Assembly: GCA_021186555.1 (NCBI GenBank)
Contig: JAJKFL010000003.1
Location: forward strand, 51,869,130 to 51,933,129
DNA from: Reticulitermes speratus
Taxonomy: Eukaryota > Arthropoda > Insecta > Blattodea > Rhinotermitidae
DNA: 64,000 nt
Reading direction: 5' to 3'
The position numbers and the translations under genes were made by a program. Under the pieces are notes generated by a model. The model saw only the letters and a program-made list of their open reading frames with translations, made no database searches and was not told the origin of the DNA. Shown in pieces: positions 20,713 to 32,440 of this stretch; positions within the stretch are counted from its first letter, which is position 1; every line of letters begins with the position of its first letter.

Positions 20713-23022
20713 CCTGGCAAGGTGTTAGAACTTAGTTACACTTATTGGTTTTCAAGGTGTTACAACTTAATTACACTTATTGGTTTGCAAGGTGTTACAA
20801 CTTAATTACACTTATTTGTTGGCAAGGTGTTACAGCTTAATTACACTTATTGTTTGGCAAAGTGTTAAAACTTAATTACACTTATTGGTTGGCATGGTGT
20901 TACAGCTTAATTACACTTATTGTTTGGCAAAGTGTTAAAACTTAGTTACACTTATTGGTTGGCAAGGTGTTACAGCTTAATTACACTTATTGTTTGGCAA
21001 AGCGTTAAAACTTAATTACACTTATTGGTTGGCAAGGTGTTACAGCTTAATTACACTTATTGTTTGGCAAAGCGTTAAAACTTAATTACACTTATTGGTT
21101 GGCAAGGTGTTACAGCTTAATTACACTTATTGTTTGGCAAAGTGTTAAAACTTAATTACACTTATTGGTTGGCAAGGTGTTACAGCTTAATTACACTTAT
21201 TGTTTGGCAAAGTGTTAAAACTTAATTACACTTATTGGTTGGCAAGGTGTTACAGCTTAATTACACTTATTGTTTGGCAAAGTGTTAAAACTTAGTTACA
21301 CTTATTGGTTGGCAAGGTGTTACAGCTTAATTACACTTATTGTTTGGCAAAGTGTTAAAACTTAATTACACTTATTGGTTGGCAAGGTGTTACAGCTTAA
21401 TTACACTTATTGTTTGGCAAAGTGTTAAAACTTAATTACACTTATTGTTTGGCAAAGTGTTAAAACTTAATTACACTTATTGTTTGGCAAAGTGTTAAAA
21501 CTTAATTACACTTATTGGTTGGCAAGGTGTTACAGCTTAATTACACTTATTGTTTGGCAAAGTGTTAAAACTTAATTACACTTATTGTTTGGCAAAGTGT
21601 TAAAACTTAATTACACTTATTGTTTGGCAAAGTGTTAAAACTTAATTACACTTATTGTTTGGCAAAGTGTTAAAACTTAATTACACTTATTGTTTGGCAA
21701 AGTGTTAAAACTTAATTACACTTATTGTTTGGCAAAGTGTTTAAAACTTAATTACACTTATTGTTTGGCAAAGTGTTAAAACTTAATTACACTTATTGTT
21801 TGGCAAAGTGTTAAAACTTAATTACACTTATTGGTTGGCAAGGTGTTAAAATTAATTACACTTATTGGTTGGCAAGGTGTTAAAACTTAATTACACTTAT
21901 TGGTTGGCAAAGTGTTAAAACTTAATTACACTTATTGGTTGGCAAAGTGTTAAAACTTAATTACACTTATTGTTTGGCAAAGTGTTAAAACTTAATTACA
22001 CTTATTGGTTGGCAAGGTGTTAGAACGTAAATACATTTATTGATTGGCAAGGTGTTAAAACGTAAATACATTTATTGATTGGCAAGGTGTTAAAACGTAA
22101 ATACATTTATTGATTGGCAAGGTGTTAAAACGTAAATACATTTATTGATTGGCAAGGTGTTAAAACGTAAATACATTTATTGATTGGCAAGGTGTTAAAA
22201 CGTAAATACATTTATTGATTGGCAAGGTGTTAAAACGTAATTACACTTATTGTTTGGCAAAGTGTTAAAACTTAATTACACTTATTGTTTGGCAAAGTGT
22301 TAAAACTTAATTACACTTATTGGTTGGCAAGGTGTTAAAACTTAATTACACTTATTGGTTGGCAAAGTGTTAAAACTTAATTACACTTATTGTTTGGCAA
22401 AGTGTTAAAACTTAATTACACTTATTGGTTGGCAAGGTGTTAGAACGTAAATACATTTATTGTTGGCAAGGTGTTAAAACGTAAATACATTTATTGATTG
22501 GCAAGGTGTTAAAACGTAAATACATTTATTGATTGGCAAGGTGTTAAAACGTAAATACATTTATTGATTGGCAAGGTGTTAAAACGTAAATACATTTATT
22601 GATTGGCAAGGTGTTAAAACGTAAATTACATTTATTGATTGGCAAGGTGTTAAAACGTAATTACACTTATTGTTTGGCAAAGTGTTAAAACTTAATTACA
22701 CTTATTGTTTGGCAAAGTGTTAAAACTTAATTACACTTATTGGTTGGCAAGGTGTTAAAACTTAATTACACTTATTGGTTGGCAAAGTGTTAAAACTTAA
22801 TTACACTTATTGTTTGGCAAAGTTGTTAAAACTTAATTACACTTATTGGTTGGCAAGGTGTTAGAACGTAAATACATTTATTGATTGGCAAGGTGTTAAA
22901 ACGTAAATACATTTATTGATTGGCAAGGTGTTAAAACGTAAATACATTTATTGATTGGCAAGGTGTTAAAACGTAAATACATTTATTGATTGGCTAGACG
23001 TTTGAACTTAATTACACTTAAA
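20713..23022 (+). repeat. 35-bp minisatellite, about 66 units, with superrepeats
   Basis: The unit is GGCAAAGTGTTAAAACTTAA followed by TTACACTTATTGTTT. Three variant types are interspersed: a GGCAAGGTGTTACAGC form alternating with the base form as a 70-bp dimer (about 20820-21440), the base form, and a CGTAAATACATTTATTGATT form in runs. The last type gives a 420-bp, 12-unit superrepeat at about 22020, 22440 and 22861. It has no coding frame. Confidence 0.97.
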
Positions 23023-24061
23023 TTTGTAAGGGGAACGTAATTGTTGTGTTTCTTTTTTTCATGAAGCCCGAAATAAATTTTTTCAAAAGTACGGGAAAAG
23101 GATTTCATATAAAGCCTAAACATTTTGACCGACTGTCACAACTAAACGCATCAGAAACCTAACCTCACAATAACTGCAGCCTTTTAAACTGCAATGAGTT
23201 TATACCACTTTTGCGCTTCTCATAAATGTCAGTTTCTTTTTCACTATCACATTCTACCTTTCTACCTATCCTGTAACAAACGCTCATTTCACATCATTTC
23301 AAAGAGCAAAAATAATGAACGTTAAAGATATGCAACTGTGGGACGTGGGGAGGAGGGGTGGTGAAACCAATGCACACGTGCACAAAGTGTGTTATTAAAA
23401 TGTTACGCTTCAAAATTAATATTCCCTGTATGGTTTGTCGGCCTACTGGCACTCAAACACAAACATCCCACCTTCAAATAAATATGTACCGTCAAATGGA
23501 TGCTGTAATTAATTATGGAAATAAGAGTTTCCGGTTCATATTGTATTATTATTATTATCATTATTATTATTACTATTATTAGGCCATTAATTAGTTCATC
23601 GCGCCCTTTCTTGCAGCATTTTTCATTTGCATACAATTTTGCTGGCAGAATAATTGTAACTCTAAATTTGAAATACTTATTACAAAAAGAATTGCTTATG
23701 GTAACAAATTATGTTGTAATTATATATATTTATACACACAGAACCTATAAAAGTAGGAGAAAGGAAAATATTTTAATTGTATGTAGATTGAGAGGCCAGG
23801 AATTTCTGTGTCTGTCCTGAAGAACATTTTGATTTTTTAATACAAAATTTTGGAAATTTACGAATAAGCTTAACAATTTTAGGGACGTTACCTGTTTTTA
23901 TTTCATTATCTAGTAAAATCCGAAGACAAAGGCGAGAATTTTCCAGGATATAAAATTTAAATATATTTTTTCTCTTGTGTGTTCTTAGGACTTCTCTCCT
24001 GATAATATGCAGAACGAATTCCAATTTGGAAGCAGATATAAAATGCACGTAATTATCATAT
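23023..24061. other. unassigned; ATT microsatellite
   Basis: ATT/ATC repeat at about 23545-23582. The open frames here are short and match nothing I recognise. Confidence 0.5.
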
Positions 24062-24425
24062 ATGTAATGGTATAAAATTGCACGTTTATACTATATTAGA
24101 AAAATTGTATATATAGTATATTATAAATTGCACGTTTTATACATATATGTATATAGGTATAAAATTGCACGTTTATATACATATAATTGTATATATGTAT
24201 AAAATTGCACGTTTTATACATATATGTTAATATAGGTATAAAATTGCACGTTTTATACATATATGTATATATGTATAAAATTGCACGTTTTATACATATA
24301 TGTATATATGTATAAAATTGCACGTTTTATATATATGTATATAGGTATAAAATTGCACGTTTTATACATATATGTATATATGTATAAAATTGCACGTTTT
24401 ATACATATATACATATATATAAAGG
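24062..24425 (+). repeat. AT-rich minisatellite, about 37 bp
   Basis: About nine units of TATAAAATTGCACGTTTTAT plus ACATATATGTATATATG. The TTTTATACATATATG and CATATATGTATAAAA parts are near-inverted, so single units can fold. Open frames on both strands with YIYTYMYK-type repeats are products of the repeat. Confidence 0.93.
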
Positions 24426-24935
24426 ATTTTACCAACGCTGAAATATCGCGACAACATTCATAAAAGATCCTTGATATAAACACGTTCAAGAAATTTCGAC
24501 TAGCTACAATGTCGATGGCCGGACAAACACATTCATACACCAGGAAATTACGTAGCTCATTTTTGCAAATTTTCACCTCCAACACCAGAAGAATGTATCA
24601 CTTTTCTCAAGGACAAACGTGGGGGCAGAGAAGGTAAACCACCAGGCATTCTAAAACTCGATCCTTGGTATATTTAAATGTTCAGTTTCAAACTAAGGCC
24701 ATATTAACCCCGAAAAATACATTGAAAAACTTAGACATAGCCTGAGGATTCTATGGCTTTCACACAGTTGCTGCCTCTTAATTTTAGTTCGTGAATTATT
24801 CCAAAAAAGAATTGACGCATAGGTACCGGTTGACTGCTTGAGAACAGCAAACGCGTTCGTCAGTCACTGCCACCTGGTGTATGTACTCGTAACTGCAAGA
24901 ACCATTTGTTGTTCTGGGATACAGTAACGACAGAA
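24426..24935. other. unassigned
   Basis: No supported feature. Confidence 0.5.
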
Positions 24936-24943
24936 TTCCAAGC

Positions 24944-25210
24944 TTTTTTTTTTTCAATGGCTCGACAGCCCCTTGGGGGCCTAGGCCGCCTCATTTTTTC
25001 GAGGCTTCACGATCACACACTTTTTAGACACACCACACTCGGTAGGACTCCTCTGGACGAGTGTCCAGCCCGTCGCAGAGACCTCTACCTGACAACACAC
25101 AACACTCACAAGAGACAGACATCCATGCCCTAAGCGGGATTCGAACCCACAATCACAGTAAGCGAGCGGCCGTAGACCCACGCCTTAGACCGCGCGGCCA
25201 CTGGGATCGG
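24944..25210 (-). mobile_element. SINE family A, full length, with target duplication
   Basis: Minus-strand copy, flanked by TTCCAAGC at 24936-24943 and 25211-25218 (perfect 8-bp duplication). The head CCGATCCCAGTGGCCGCGCG and the B box GGTTCGAATCC are both intact, and the A tail is at the low-coordinate side. This insertion fixes the true 5' end of the family as CCGATCCCAG. Confidence 0.95.
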
Positions 25211-25218
25211 TTCCAAGC

Positions 25219-26865
25219 GTTTAGCATTTATAAACGAATAGGCGAAAATCCTATAAATTTACCATTATATAGAAGCGTGATATTTTTATGCATTAAGGAG
25301 AAGGCAAATTTGCATCTAATATTGCGCTCTGGTGTTCTGCGTCTTGGTCCGCTAATTTTCAATAAAACTTTTATTAACTACAAAATTAAATCCAATCGCA
25401 CCGATTTACACGGCTTCTCTGTGCATCTTTTTTTATTCTATACATTCGGAAGAATCGTTGCCCACAAGTAAGCGGAAGCCATATTAAGCGGTTCGGTCGT
25501 CTCATGCTGCATCACCAGGGAACGTTAATTAATGAATTTGAGACTTGGTTTCCCTCCATCTCTCTTCAGAAGACGAGAACTCCTGATTTCTCCGTCTCTT
25601 CGTCGTCAGGATGGAATCCGTCGTGGGAACTGCGAGGTGCTCGTCCACATGCCCATGGGAATTTCACGACTAAGTATTGCCCTCTCACCCCAGCCACTTC
25701 TACCATCTCTTCCAACGTAATCCCTAAATCTCTTGAAAGGCACTTGCTTGCCCCCCTCCCCCTCCCCCCCTCCCCCCTCCCCAACATCCTCACTACCATA
25801 CTCAAAGCCTTGATTTTCTCTGCGTGCCTGAATTGCATACCACCGGGTTTCAATTTTTGCAGAAACCCTATAGTAGTCAGGTCCTTACTTTTTTTTCCTA
25901 AAGTTATTTTATTCTTTTATTCTCATATCTTATGAGGCTGACGATGATTGAAAAAACAGCGAGAGAGGATTGGCAACTATGGATAATGAGCCAAGCCATG
26001 GAAGTAATTAAAGAAAGAATTGGATTCTTAATTAACACATGCAGACTGTCGACTTAAAAAATAAAAATGTAAGTCTGTGAGTCTTATTTTGTTTCTCTCT
26101 GCCTCAGAGTCTGCCTTCTGACGTAATCTCGTACGTCACAGCCTGAAAGAGTTCTGGTAGAGAATGGAAATAGCCTTCATTAAAAATGTAATACTTTGAA
26201 ATTTATAAAGTTATTACAGTTAGTTTTATGAAGATATAAGTTTATAAATCCTTCTGCAACATAAGGCGCTTTTCTTATTATCTTTTTTTTTTAATTGAAT
26301 ATAACAGACCTAGATTTTCATGCGAAGATTTTCCTTCTTTCTTTAATAAATTTTTCACAAATTATTTTTGTTACAAAGTGACCAGTAAAACAATTATTAT
26401 TAAATATGTGAAGGAAACAATCGTGATCTATATAAGTTAATATCGTAACCAACGTGCGGAGTAACTGAAGAAAAGCAAGAGGCTCTTTGGTAGGACAGAA
26501 GTAAAAACTGGGATTCCCCGAAAGTGAGTAGCCTATATTTGCTAATTACTTGACAACAACATTTGTATTATGTTCACACTGCAATCTATCTAATCACCTT
26601 GCAACACTGTTTTATTCTCCTTTAAAGCTAGCCAACTTCGTCAGACTCTCGTTCCTAATATCTCAAATGTTTGTCTGAGTCCATTCAGGAAATGTTGGGA
26701 TATTATTTTATTCTGTAATCACCTACGAAAACATTAACATATTCTTTTAGCACGAATAACAAATAGTGTCTGTGCATACAAAGCAGTGGGAAAGTGAAAA
26801 AAAAAACTGGCCTAAAAGTGAACCAATATAAAAGACATGTTAATACATGCAGTTTTAACGACAAT
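25219..26865. other. unassigned; C-rich stretch
   Basis: A CCCCTCC-type stretch lies at 25749-25782. The open frames at 25061-25471 and 25504-25935 (136 and 143 codons) show no domain, and the opposite strand is open too; I do not call a gene. Confidence 0.45.
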
Positions 26866-26912
26866 AAACCCCTGAAGATGGCTCTATAAGAGCCGAAACA
26901 TATGTCGGGTTT
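26866..26912 (+). ncRNA. hammerhead-like ribozyme motif, best copy
   Basis: AAACCC (26866-26871), CTGAAGA (26872-26878), extra T, stem II GGCTCT/AGAGCC, GAAAC (26895-26899), palindromic stem III ACATATGT, cleavage triplet GTC ending at 26906, then GGGTTT (26907-26912). GGGTTT is the exact complement of AAACCC. All conserved hammerhead positions are satisfied except for the inserted T after CTGAAGA. Confidence 0.7.
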
Positions 26913-26985
26913 TAAAAAGTTTTTAAATATGTTTTAAAAAACTATACAGTTTTTTAAATAAAGTTGCATCCAGTTGATGTATGTA
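26866..26985 (+). mobile_element. foldback element 5, right end only
   Basis: Starts with the ribozyme-type core, then GGGTTTTAAAAAG, and ends GTTGCATCCAGTTGATG, the counterpart of GTGCATCTAGTTGG at 30826 and of GTACATTTAGTTGG at 18768. No left arm was found, so it is a solo end. Confidence 0.6.
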
Positions 26986-28976
26986 AATAGTGATTGGGAT
27001 ATTATGTTAAAATTTACCACACTGCTTCAGTCTACGTTCCCTTAACATTTCCCTCCTATTAGTGTTTATGTCTTCAGTGTTGTGTCTTCAGTGTTGTGTC
27101 TTCCCTTCATGGTTTAGATAGCTTTGTATAATCAAACTAACGCTTCGAAATACTGGTTATACAGTTTTCCACTTAAAACCGGCCGGCTTGCATGGCGAAA
27201 TCAAGAAAAATGAGCCAGTTTTAATTGGAACACTCTGTATATTCCGAATTCTGACCTCTAGAAGACACAACAAGCTGATTCACGTCGTCAAGTAGATATA
27301 AAGGAATAGACGTAATCCAAACACTGGGATGGAAACCGTTCACAAAGATCAACTAACTGTTTCACTTAATTTCTTCTGTAGCTGTTCTTCAATTCTGACT
27401 CAGCTGTCATTGTTACTTACCACAGACAATCATCATGTCGATGAAAATATTGTACAGTCATTCTTGAATAATACTGCCACCTGCTTCGCGTGATTTCTGC
27501 TGTGAGTTCGTGTTGCCAATTAATGGGAATTATATTAGTCTTCTAAGGACGAATAGACGATAAAGTTTAATATATAATTTTAGCATAATATAGATTTCTA
27601 TCTTCATGGGATATAATTAATAGAGAGGTAAAACAATAACCTCTATGAATCTATTGTTGTAAGTTTGATATCTAAACTTTATATAAGAGATATAATTGTG
27701 GCCTGCGTTTTCATATATGTGAACTTCTTTAAGAATAATTTATAGCTATTATCAGTATTGTATTTTTAAAATTACTGCCTTCTAGAATGCGACGCCATGT
27801 TCCTTATAGAAATTTACACATGTTTCAGGGAAGCTCCTACGTTAACTCACTTCTCTGAATTTATTTCTTCAATAACTTCTCATATATCAATGTACTTTTA
27901 AATGCTTGCTGCAGAAACATCCGAAGTCTAGCACTGAAGACTCTTTACCTCTGATATTTAGATTTTGCAACAGTTCCTCGAATATCCTTTTAAATTCGAC
28001 CAGTCAGCAGGAGAGTGTTAAATTCAAATTGCTTTAAGAAGGATCCGTAATCACTGGGCTGTTTAAATTGCTAATATTCTTCTCCTTTCCAAAATTCTTC
28101 GCGATGAAAACAACAACAGCATGAGAAATAAGAGGGGAGTTTATGCTGCATTAAAACGTAAAGCTACACTTAAGGATGTGCGCTGAAGCGATAATTCAAA
28201 ATACCATCACACGCTAAAGGGATTCTGAAAACAAACTTTACACGAACTACTCTTCATAAAGTAAGAAGAATTGGATGTGATACACTTACTGAATTTGTTA
28301 CATAAAACAGTATTTAGACACTATTTGACACAACTGTGTATGCTACATAAAGCGAGAAAAGAGCTTAAATATAATGCGACGTGATGAGGAAAATCCTCCA
28401 TTCTTACGATCCTCCTTTCCTCCAATATTCCGTTTACCCTAAATTGTGTACTGCAAAGACACGTGCGAGTAAATTGGCACTAAGCAGAACAAAATGTATA
28501 AGATTTAAATTTCCTACTGCGGTGACATTTAAACTTGTTCTATTCTAGGAGGGAAAGGAATTAACTCTGGTAGAAACTTACAAATTTTTTAAAAAAAAAA
28601 TGTGTTTATCTAAAGATAAACACAAAAGCCCCTGCGAAACGTCTGAAATTTTTTCCCCATTACAAGGCATCATCTAAAACAAAACTTTAATTTCCGTAAC
28701 AAGTTTTGTTCCCACTAAAGGGGTCGAAATATAAAAGGCGAGTAAAATCTTCATCGTAGGAACGAGTGAGAGATTGATGGCCTTGACAAGGCAACACGGA
28801 TTTTGTAGACACGACTGTATCAAACGCTATACGTGATTTACCCTTCATCAGAATTCTGCCACTGAAATCGGCTTATGAATAGTACATTTGAATTTTGAAA
28901 AATCAAATAAAAACTTAGAAGTCTTTGATAAACTTACAATAAGAAGTTTTAAAACTTTCGCGGCGACATGATTCAA
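26986..28976. other. unassigned
   Basis: About 2 kb with no supported gene, SINE or tandem array. At 28628-28680, CCCTGCGAAACGTCTG followed by GGCATCATC may be a very decayed foldback core. Confidence 0.45.
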
Positions 28977-29153
28977 TATAGTTTTCTCGGGCGCACAGCC
29001 GCGTCAATGCGTTTGAATACAACGTTTCGGGGACTAGCTCCGTCCCCAGCCTCAGGCAAAACTGATTTTTTTGCCTGAGGATGGGGACGGAGCTAGTCCC
29101 CGAAACGTTGTATTCAAACGAATTGACGCGGCTGTGCGCCCGAGAAAACTATA
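28977..29153 (+). mobile_element. foldback element 6, nearly perfect palindrome
   Basis: Two arms of about 80 bp with an eight-base ACTGATTT centre: TATAGTTTTCTCGGGCGCAC at 28977 is answered by its complement ending at 29153. Very few mismatches separate the arms. The transcript of either strand would be a long hairpin. Confidence 0.75.
29070..29116 (+). ncRNA. hammerhead-like core, weak stem I
   Basis: CTGAGGA (29075-29081), extra T, stem II GGGGAC/GTCCCC, GAAAC (29102-29106), ACGTT. The bases after the predicted cleavage site pair poorly with those before CTGAGGA, so activity is doubtful. Confidence 0.4.
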
Positions 29154-29802
29154 TTAAAAGAATAAGATCGGACTTTGTGATTTAAATTATGTGATTGACT
29201 CGTGGAATATACAGGTACATTTATATTATATAGATCCATTTGCAAACAGTATTATTTTACGATTGTATTTATGGTATGATTTTCATGACAGTTTTTTGAA
29301 ACATATATATACATATATATAGCTCTGTTGTTTGTCGTGTGGGATGGAACATTAATTTATTTTATATCAATATCAATGGTAATTTTAAATACATTATGTA
29401 TTGCATAATGACCACATGAGCGAAATGATCAGTAACTCCCTAGAGTGCTACCTTTTCGAAGACTGAGTAACTTTCCCAGAGTCACGAACTAAAAGAATAT
29501 AATACCCAAGGTTTCGTGAGAAGTAAAGATAGAGGTAAAGGTAAAGGTAAGTGTAAAGTTAAAGTTCCCTGTATTTAATTAAACACCAAACCATTACTAC
29601 ATATGGATGAGTGGAAGAACAGATTCAAGCATTATTAACGTCAGTACCTGGAGAGAGAAAGCGTTATCTTCAAGCTCCGGCCGCTTTACATCCGGGGAAA
29701 TATCTTCTTGTTTCCCTTGAGTGAGACGTCTCTCTGTTGTCAGTATTAAAATAAAGTCAATTTAACAGGTTACAGGCTAAGCAATGAAATGTAAAGAGCG
29801 AT
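29154..29802. other. unassigned; GGTAAA repeat
   Basis: AGGTAAAGGTAAAGGTAAG at about 29532. At 29680-29712, GGCCGCTTTACATCCGGGGA resembles the conserved core of SINE families C and D (minus orientation), heavily decayed. Confidence 0.35.
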
Positions 29803-29805
29803 TTA

Positions 29806-30027
29806 GGCCCGGTGCACACATCCGTTTTTCTAACGTGCGGTGACGCTGCGTTGCCGTAATTACGGTGTGGGATACACTGAAGTCAGTTGGGTAGTGCACA
29901 CATACCTCCGTCGACGTTGTGTCACCGTACGTCCATCTATTGCGTTGGTTTGAACAGAGTTGCTACGGCCCCGCAGCGGCAACGCAGCGTCACCGCATGT
30001 TAGAAAAACGGATGTGTGCACCGGGCC
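29806..30027. mobile_element. Harbinger-like MITE
   Basis: Inverted ends of about 50 bp: GGCCCGGTGCACACATCCGT and GTGACGCTGCGTTGCCG on the left are mirrored on the right with few differences. TTA flanks both sides (29803-29805 and 30028-30030), the 3-bp TWA duplication of PIF/Harbinger elements. 222 bp, no coding capacity. Confidence 0.85.
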
Positions 30028-30319
30028 TTAGATCACCACAACTGCAGAAGTAAGACTAACAGGCAGTGTTGGTGAACTTACAGTAACGGAGCTGAAATCT
30101 TTCTTATCCTCATCAGCTGCGTTGAGGTACGTAACGGTAGGTTTCACTGGCGTTCACTAGGGAACACAGAGAAAAAAATCACACGTCCAGGAATTATAAT
30201 TTTTCTCTTTCCACATAAACTCCAACCCACATTTCGTATTTCTTATCTCCCTATACGTACTACGTGCAGTGTGACCTTCAACTCTAACAACACTTAGCGA
30301 AAAATACAAATTATAAAGA

Positions 30320-30848
30320 CAAAAACCAAGACCAACTAGATGCACAATCACTATTAAAAACTGCAATAGTAGTATTACATTAAACCCGACACGTTTCGGT
30401 CAGGTACCTGACCATCTTCAGGGTTACACTAAATTAAAATGCTATATCCATATGTAAAACACACTTGAAATGTGAGCATATAAAGTCTAGTCCTGTATGA
30501 TGTTTCTATAAAACACAGTTTTAAAGTCACAAAAAACTTTTACAAACGGTAAACACTTGATATTCCGCACTGGTTCCACCTTATAATGACTTTATAACAC
30601 TGTTGTCGTATACTTCTTATGTATGTTCACTTATGCTTCTGTTTACTGTGTTTTATAAAATATTACACATAACTAGACTTTATATACTCACATTTCAAGT
30701 GTGTTTTACATATGGACATAGCATTTTAATGTAGTGTACCCCTGAAGATGGTCAGGTACCTGACCGAAACATGTCGGGTTTAATGTAATATTACTATTAA
30801 AGTTTTTTTAAATAGTGACTGTGCATCTAGTTGGTTCTTGGTTTTTGA
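30320..30848 (+). mobile_element. foldback element 7
   Basis: Long inverted arms: AACCAAGACCAACTAGATGC (from 30326) against its complement ending at about 30845, and TGTAAAACACACTTGAAATG at 30453 against its complement at 30693-30712. The unique middle of about 200 bp (30505-30665) has no ORF. The right arm is followed by ATGCACGGTGAAAAC (30861), a signature also seen after elements 4 and 13. Confidence 0.75.
30738..30779 (+). ncRNA. hammerhead-like ribozyme motif, type I layout
   Basis: ACCC (30738-30741), CTGAAGA (30742-30748), extra T, stem II GGTCAG/CTGACC with loop GTAC, GAAAC (30766-30770), stem III ACATGT, GTC ending at 30775, GGGT (30776-30779) complementary to ACCC. Confidence 0.6.
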
Positions 30849-30861
30849 TATATACGAGATG

Positions 30862-31459
30862 CACGGTGAAAACAATATTAAAAATATAAAGACAAAATTA
30901 AAAAAAAAAACAGAAATATTCTTGGGTGGCAATCATTCCGAAATTCGCCTTAGAGACCAAACCTACGATTTTATGCTTCCGTACTAGAGGGAATTCTGCG
31001 TAACTATAGTCAAACAAGCCGCAAATACATACCTACTCTCTGCAACATTCATCATCGTTAAATAAACGCTCCAGTTGATATAGACGTGTAAAATGTTCAG
31101 TTCGCGACATAACACTACGCGTAATGAATCCTGAAAACTCCAGTCTTCTAAGGTGTGAGGCTGTTTCTTTAGCCGAGTAGTTCCCGGCGTTTCGAAGGAG
31201 CTGTTGATTAAGGTACTACAATAATTCCAGACGTTTGGAAGTACCCGCCAAACGACAAAGAGTAACATCCGTGAAGAGTGAAAATTTTGGCAGTACAGCT
31301 CTTAGAACCCCAAACCTCGCAAGTATATATTCTTTTAAATTGAAAAATTAACGCTGGTTTTTCTGTTATTATATATGTTTGAAAGTAGTTACAAGTACGA
31401 ACGGATGATGGCAGCAAGAGACGGCAGTGAAAATATATTTTAATCAGTACTGTAATGCT
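30862..31459. other. unassigned
   Basis: No supported feature. The minus-strand open frames at 30984-31558 partly translate the SINE head and are not genes. Confidence 0.5.
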
Positions 31460-32030
31460 GGGGGCACGCGGTGGCGCAGTTGGTTGAGGCACTGCGCTAC
31501 AAACCGGAAGGTCGCGGGTTCGATTCCCGATGGTGTCACTGCAACTTTTCATTGACATAATCGTTTCGGTCGCACTATGGCCCTGGGGTCGACTCAGCCT
31601 CTAACAGAAAAGAGTACCAGGAATATTTCCTGGGGGGTAAAGGCGGCCGGTGCGTAGGGCTGACAACCTTACCACCTTCATGTGCCGATTATCTAAAAAT
31701 CTGGGAGCCTCAACCTCCTGGAAACCTAAGGACCTGTCAAGGCCTGTAATGGGATTGCTTTTTACTGTAGTAATGAACCCTGATGGTGTCATTGCAATTT
31801 TTCATTGACATAATCGTTTCGGTCGCACTATGGACCTGGGGTCGACTCAACCTCTAACAGAAATGAGAACCAGGAATACTTCCTGGGGGTAAAGGCGGCC
31901 GGTGCTTAGGGCTGACAACCTTACCACCTTCATGTGCCGACTGTCTAGAAATCTAGGAGCCTCAACCTCCTGGAAACCTAAGGACCTGTCCAGGCCTGTA
32001 ATGGGATTGCTTTGCATTTTACGGTAGCAA
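31460..32030 (+). mobile_element. SINE family C, tandem dimer
   Basis: The first unit (31460 to about 31780) has a tRNA-like head, with an A box TGGCGCAGTTGG at 31472-31483 and a B box GGTTCGATTCC at 31517-31527, then TTTCATTGACATAATCGTTT, CCTGGGGTCGACTCAGCCTC and AAAGGCGGCCGGTGCGTAGG. The second unit starts at about 31786 inside the head, after the B box (CTGATGGTGTCATTGC), and repeats the whole body to about 32025. Only the first unit has promoter boxes. Confidence 0.88.
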
Positions 32031-32156
32031 TGAACACTCCAAAACATTCGCTGCTTACTTCTACAGTGCAGCACTACGCATTGCCAATCCTTTTTCTATC
32101 AAATTTCGTGTCTCACTACACATGTAGCTGTCTCTCCAGGATACTCCAGTTTACGG

Positions 32157-32440
32157 GGTAAGGTAAAGTTCACCCTAGAACAGGCCACGAAGGCCCAGAT
32201 GGGGAGTAGAGGTATAGCTCTACTCTTTCTTTAACCTCGGCGCATGATTGGCGTGGGTGGTCAACGCCACGCCCCGGCCGCTTTACCCCCATGAATGACC
32301 CGGTACCCATTGTACAGGAGGCTGGGTAGGCCCCAGGGCCGGTCTGGACGGGTGCTGAAAATCTCGCGCCCACCGGGATTCGACCCCCAGGCCGTCCTGA
32401 TCGTAACGAGTAGCTATACCGACTAAGGGTAACTTACTTT
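32157..32440 (-). mobile_element. SINE family D, full length
   Basis: Minus-strand SINE. Its head contains TTAGTCGGTATAGCTACTCG (A-box region) and GGGGGTCGAATCCC (B-box region). The body includes GGGTACCGGGTCAT, GTAAAGCGGCCGGGGCGTGG, GAGTAGAGCTATACCTCTAC and the end TTCACCCTAGAACAGGCC in reverse. It shares its central block with family C despite a different head. Confidence 0.88.

Noticed and set aside
20713..23022. CRISPR array
   Set aside because: Units are contiguous without unique spacers, the context is eukaryotic and there are no cas genes; it is a minisatellite.
24096..24585. YIYTYMYK-repeat proteins on both strands
   Set aside because: Pure translation of the 37-bp AT-rich minisatellite.
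25504..25935. 143-codon open frame as a gene
   Set aside because: The opposite strand is also open, part of it is a C-rich repeat, and no family is recognised.
28628..28680. Another hammerhead-like motif
   Set aside because: Only GCGAAACGTCTG and GGCATCATC survive; there is no intact CTGANGA and no stem II pairing.
31460..31535. Functional tRNA gene
   Set aside because: Same reason: head of SINE family C, with further copies at 51470 and 58445.
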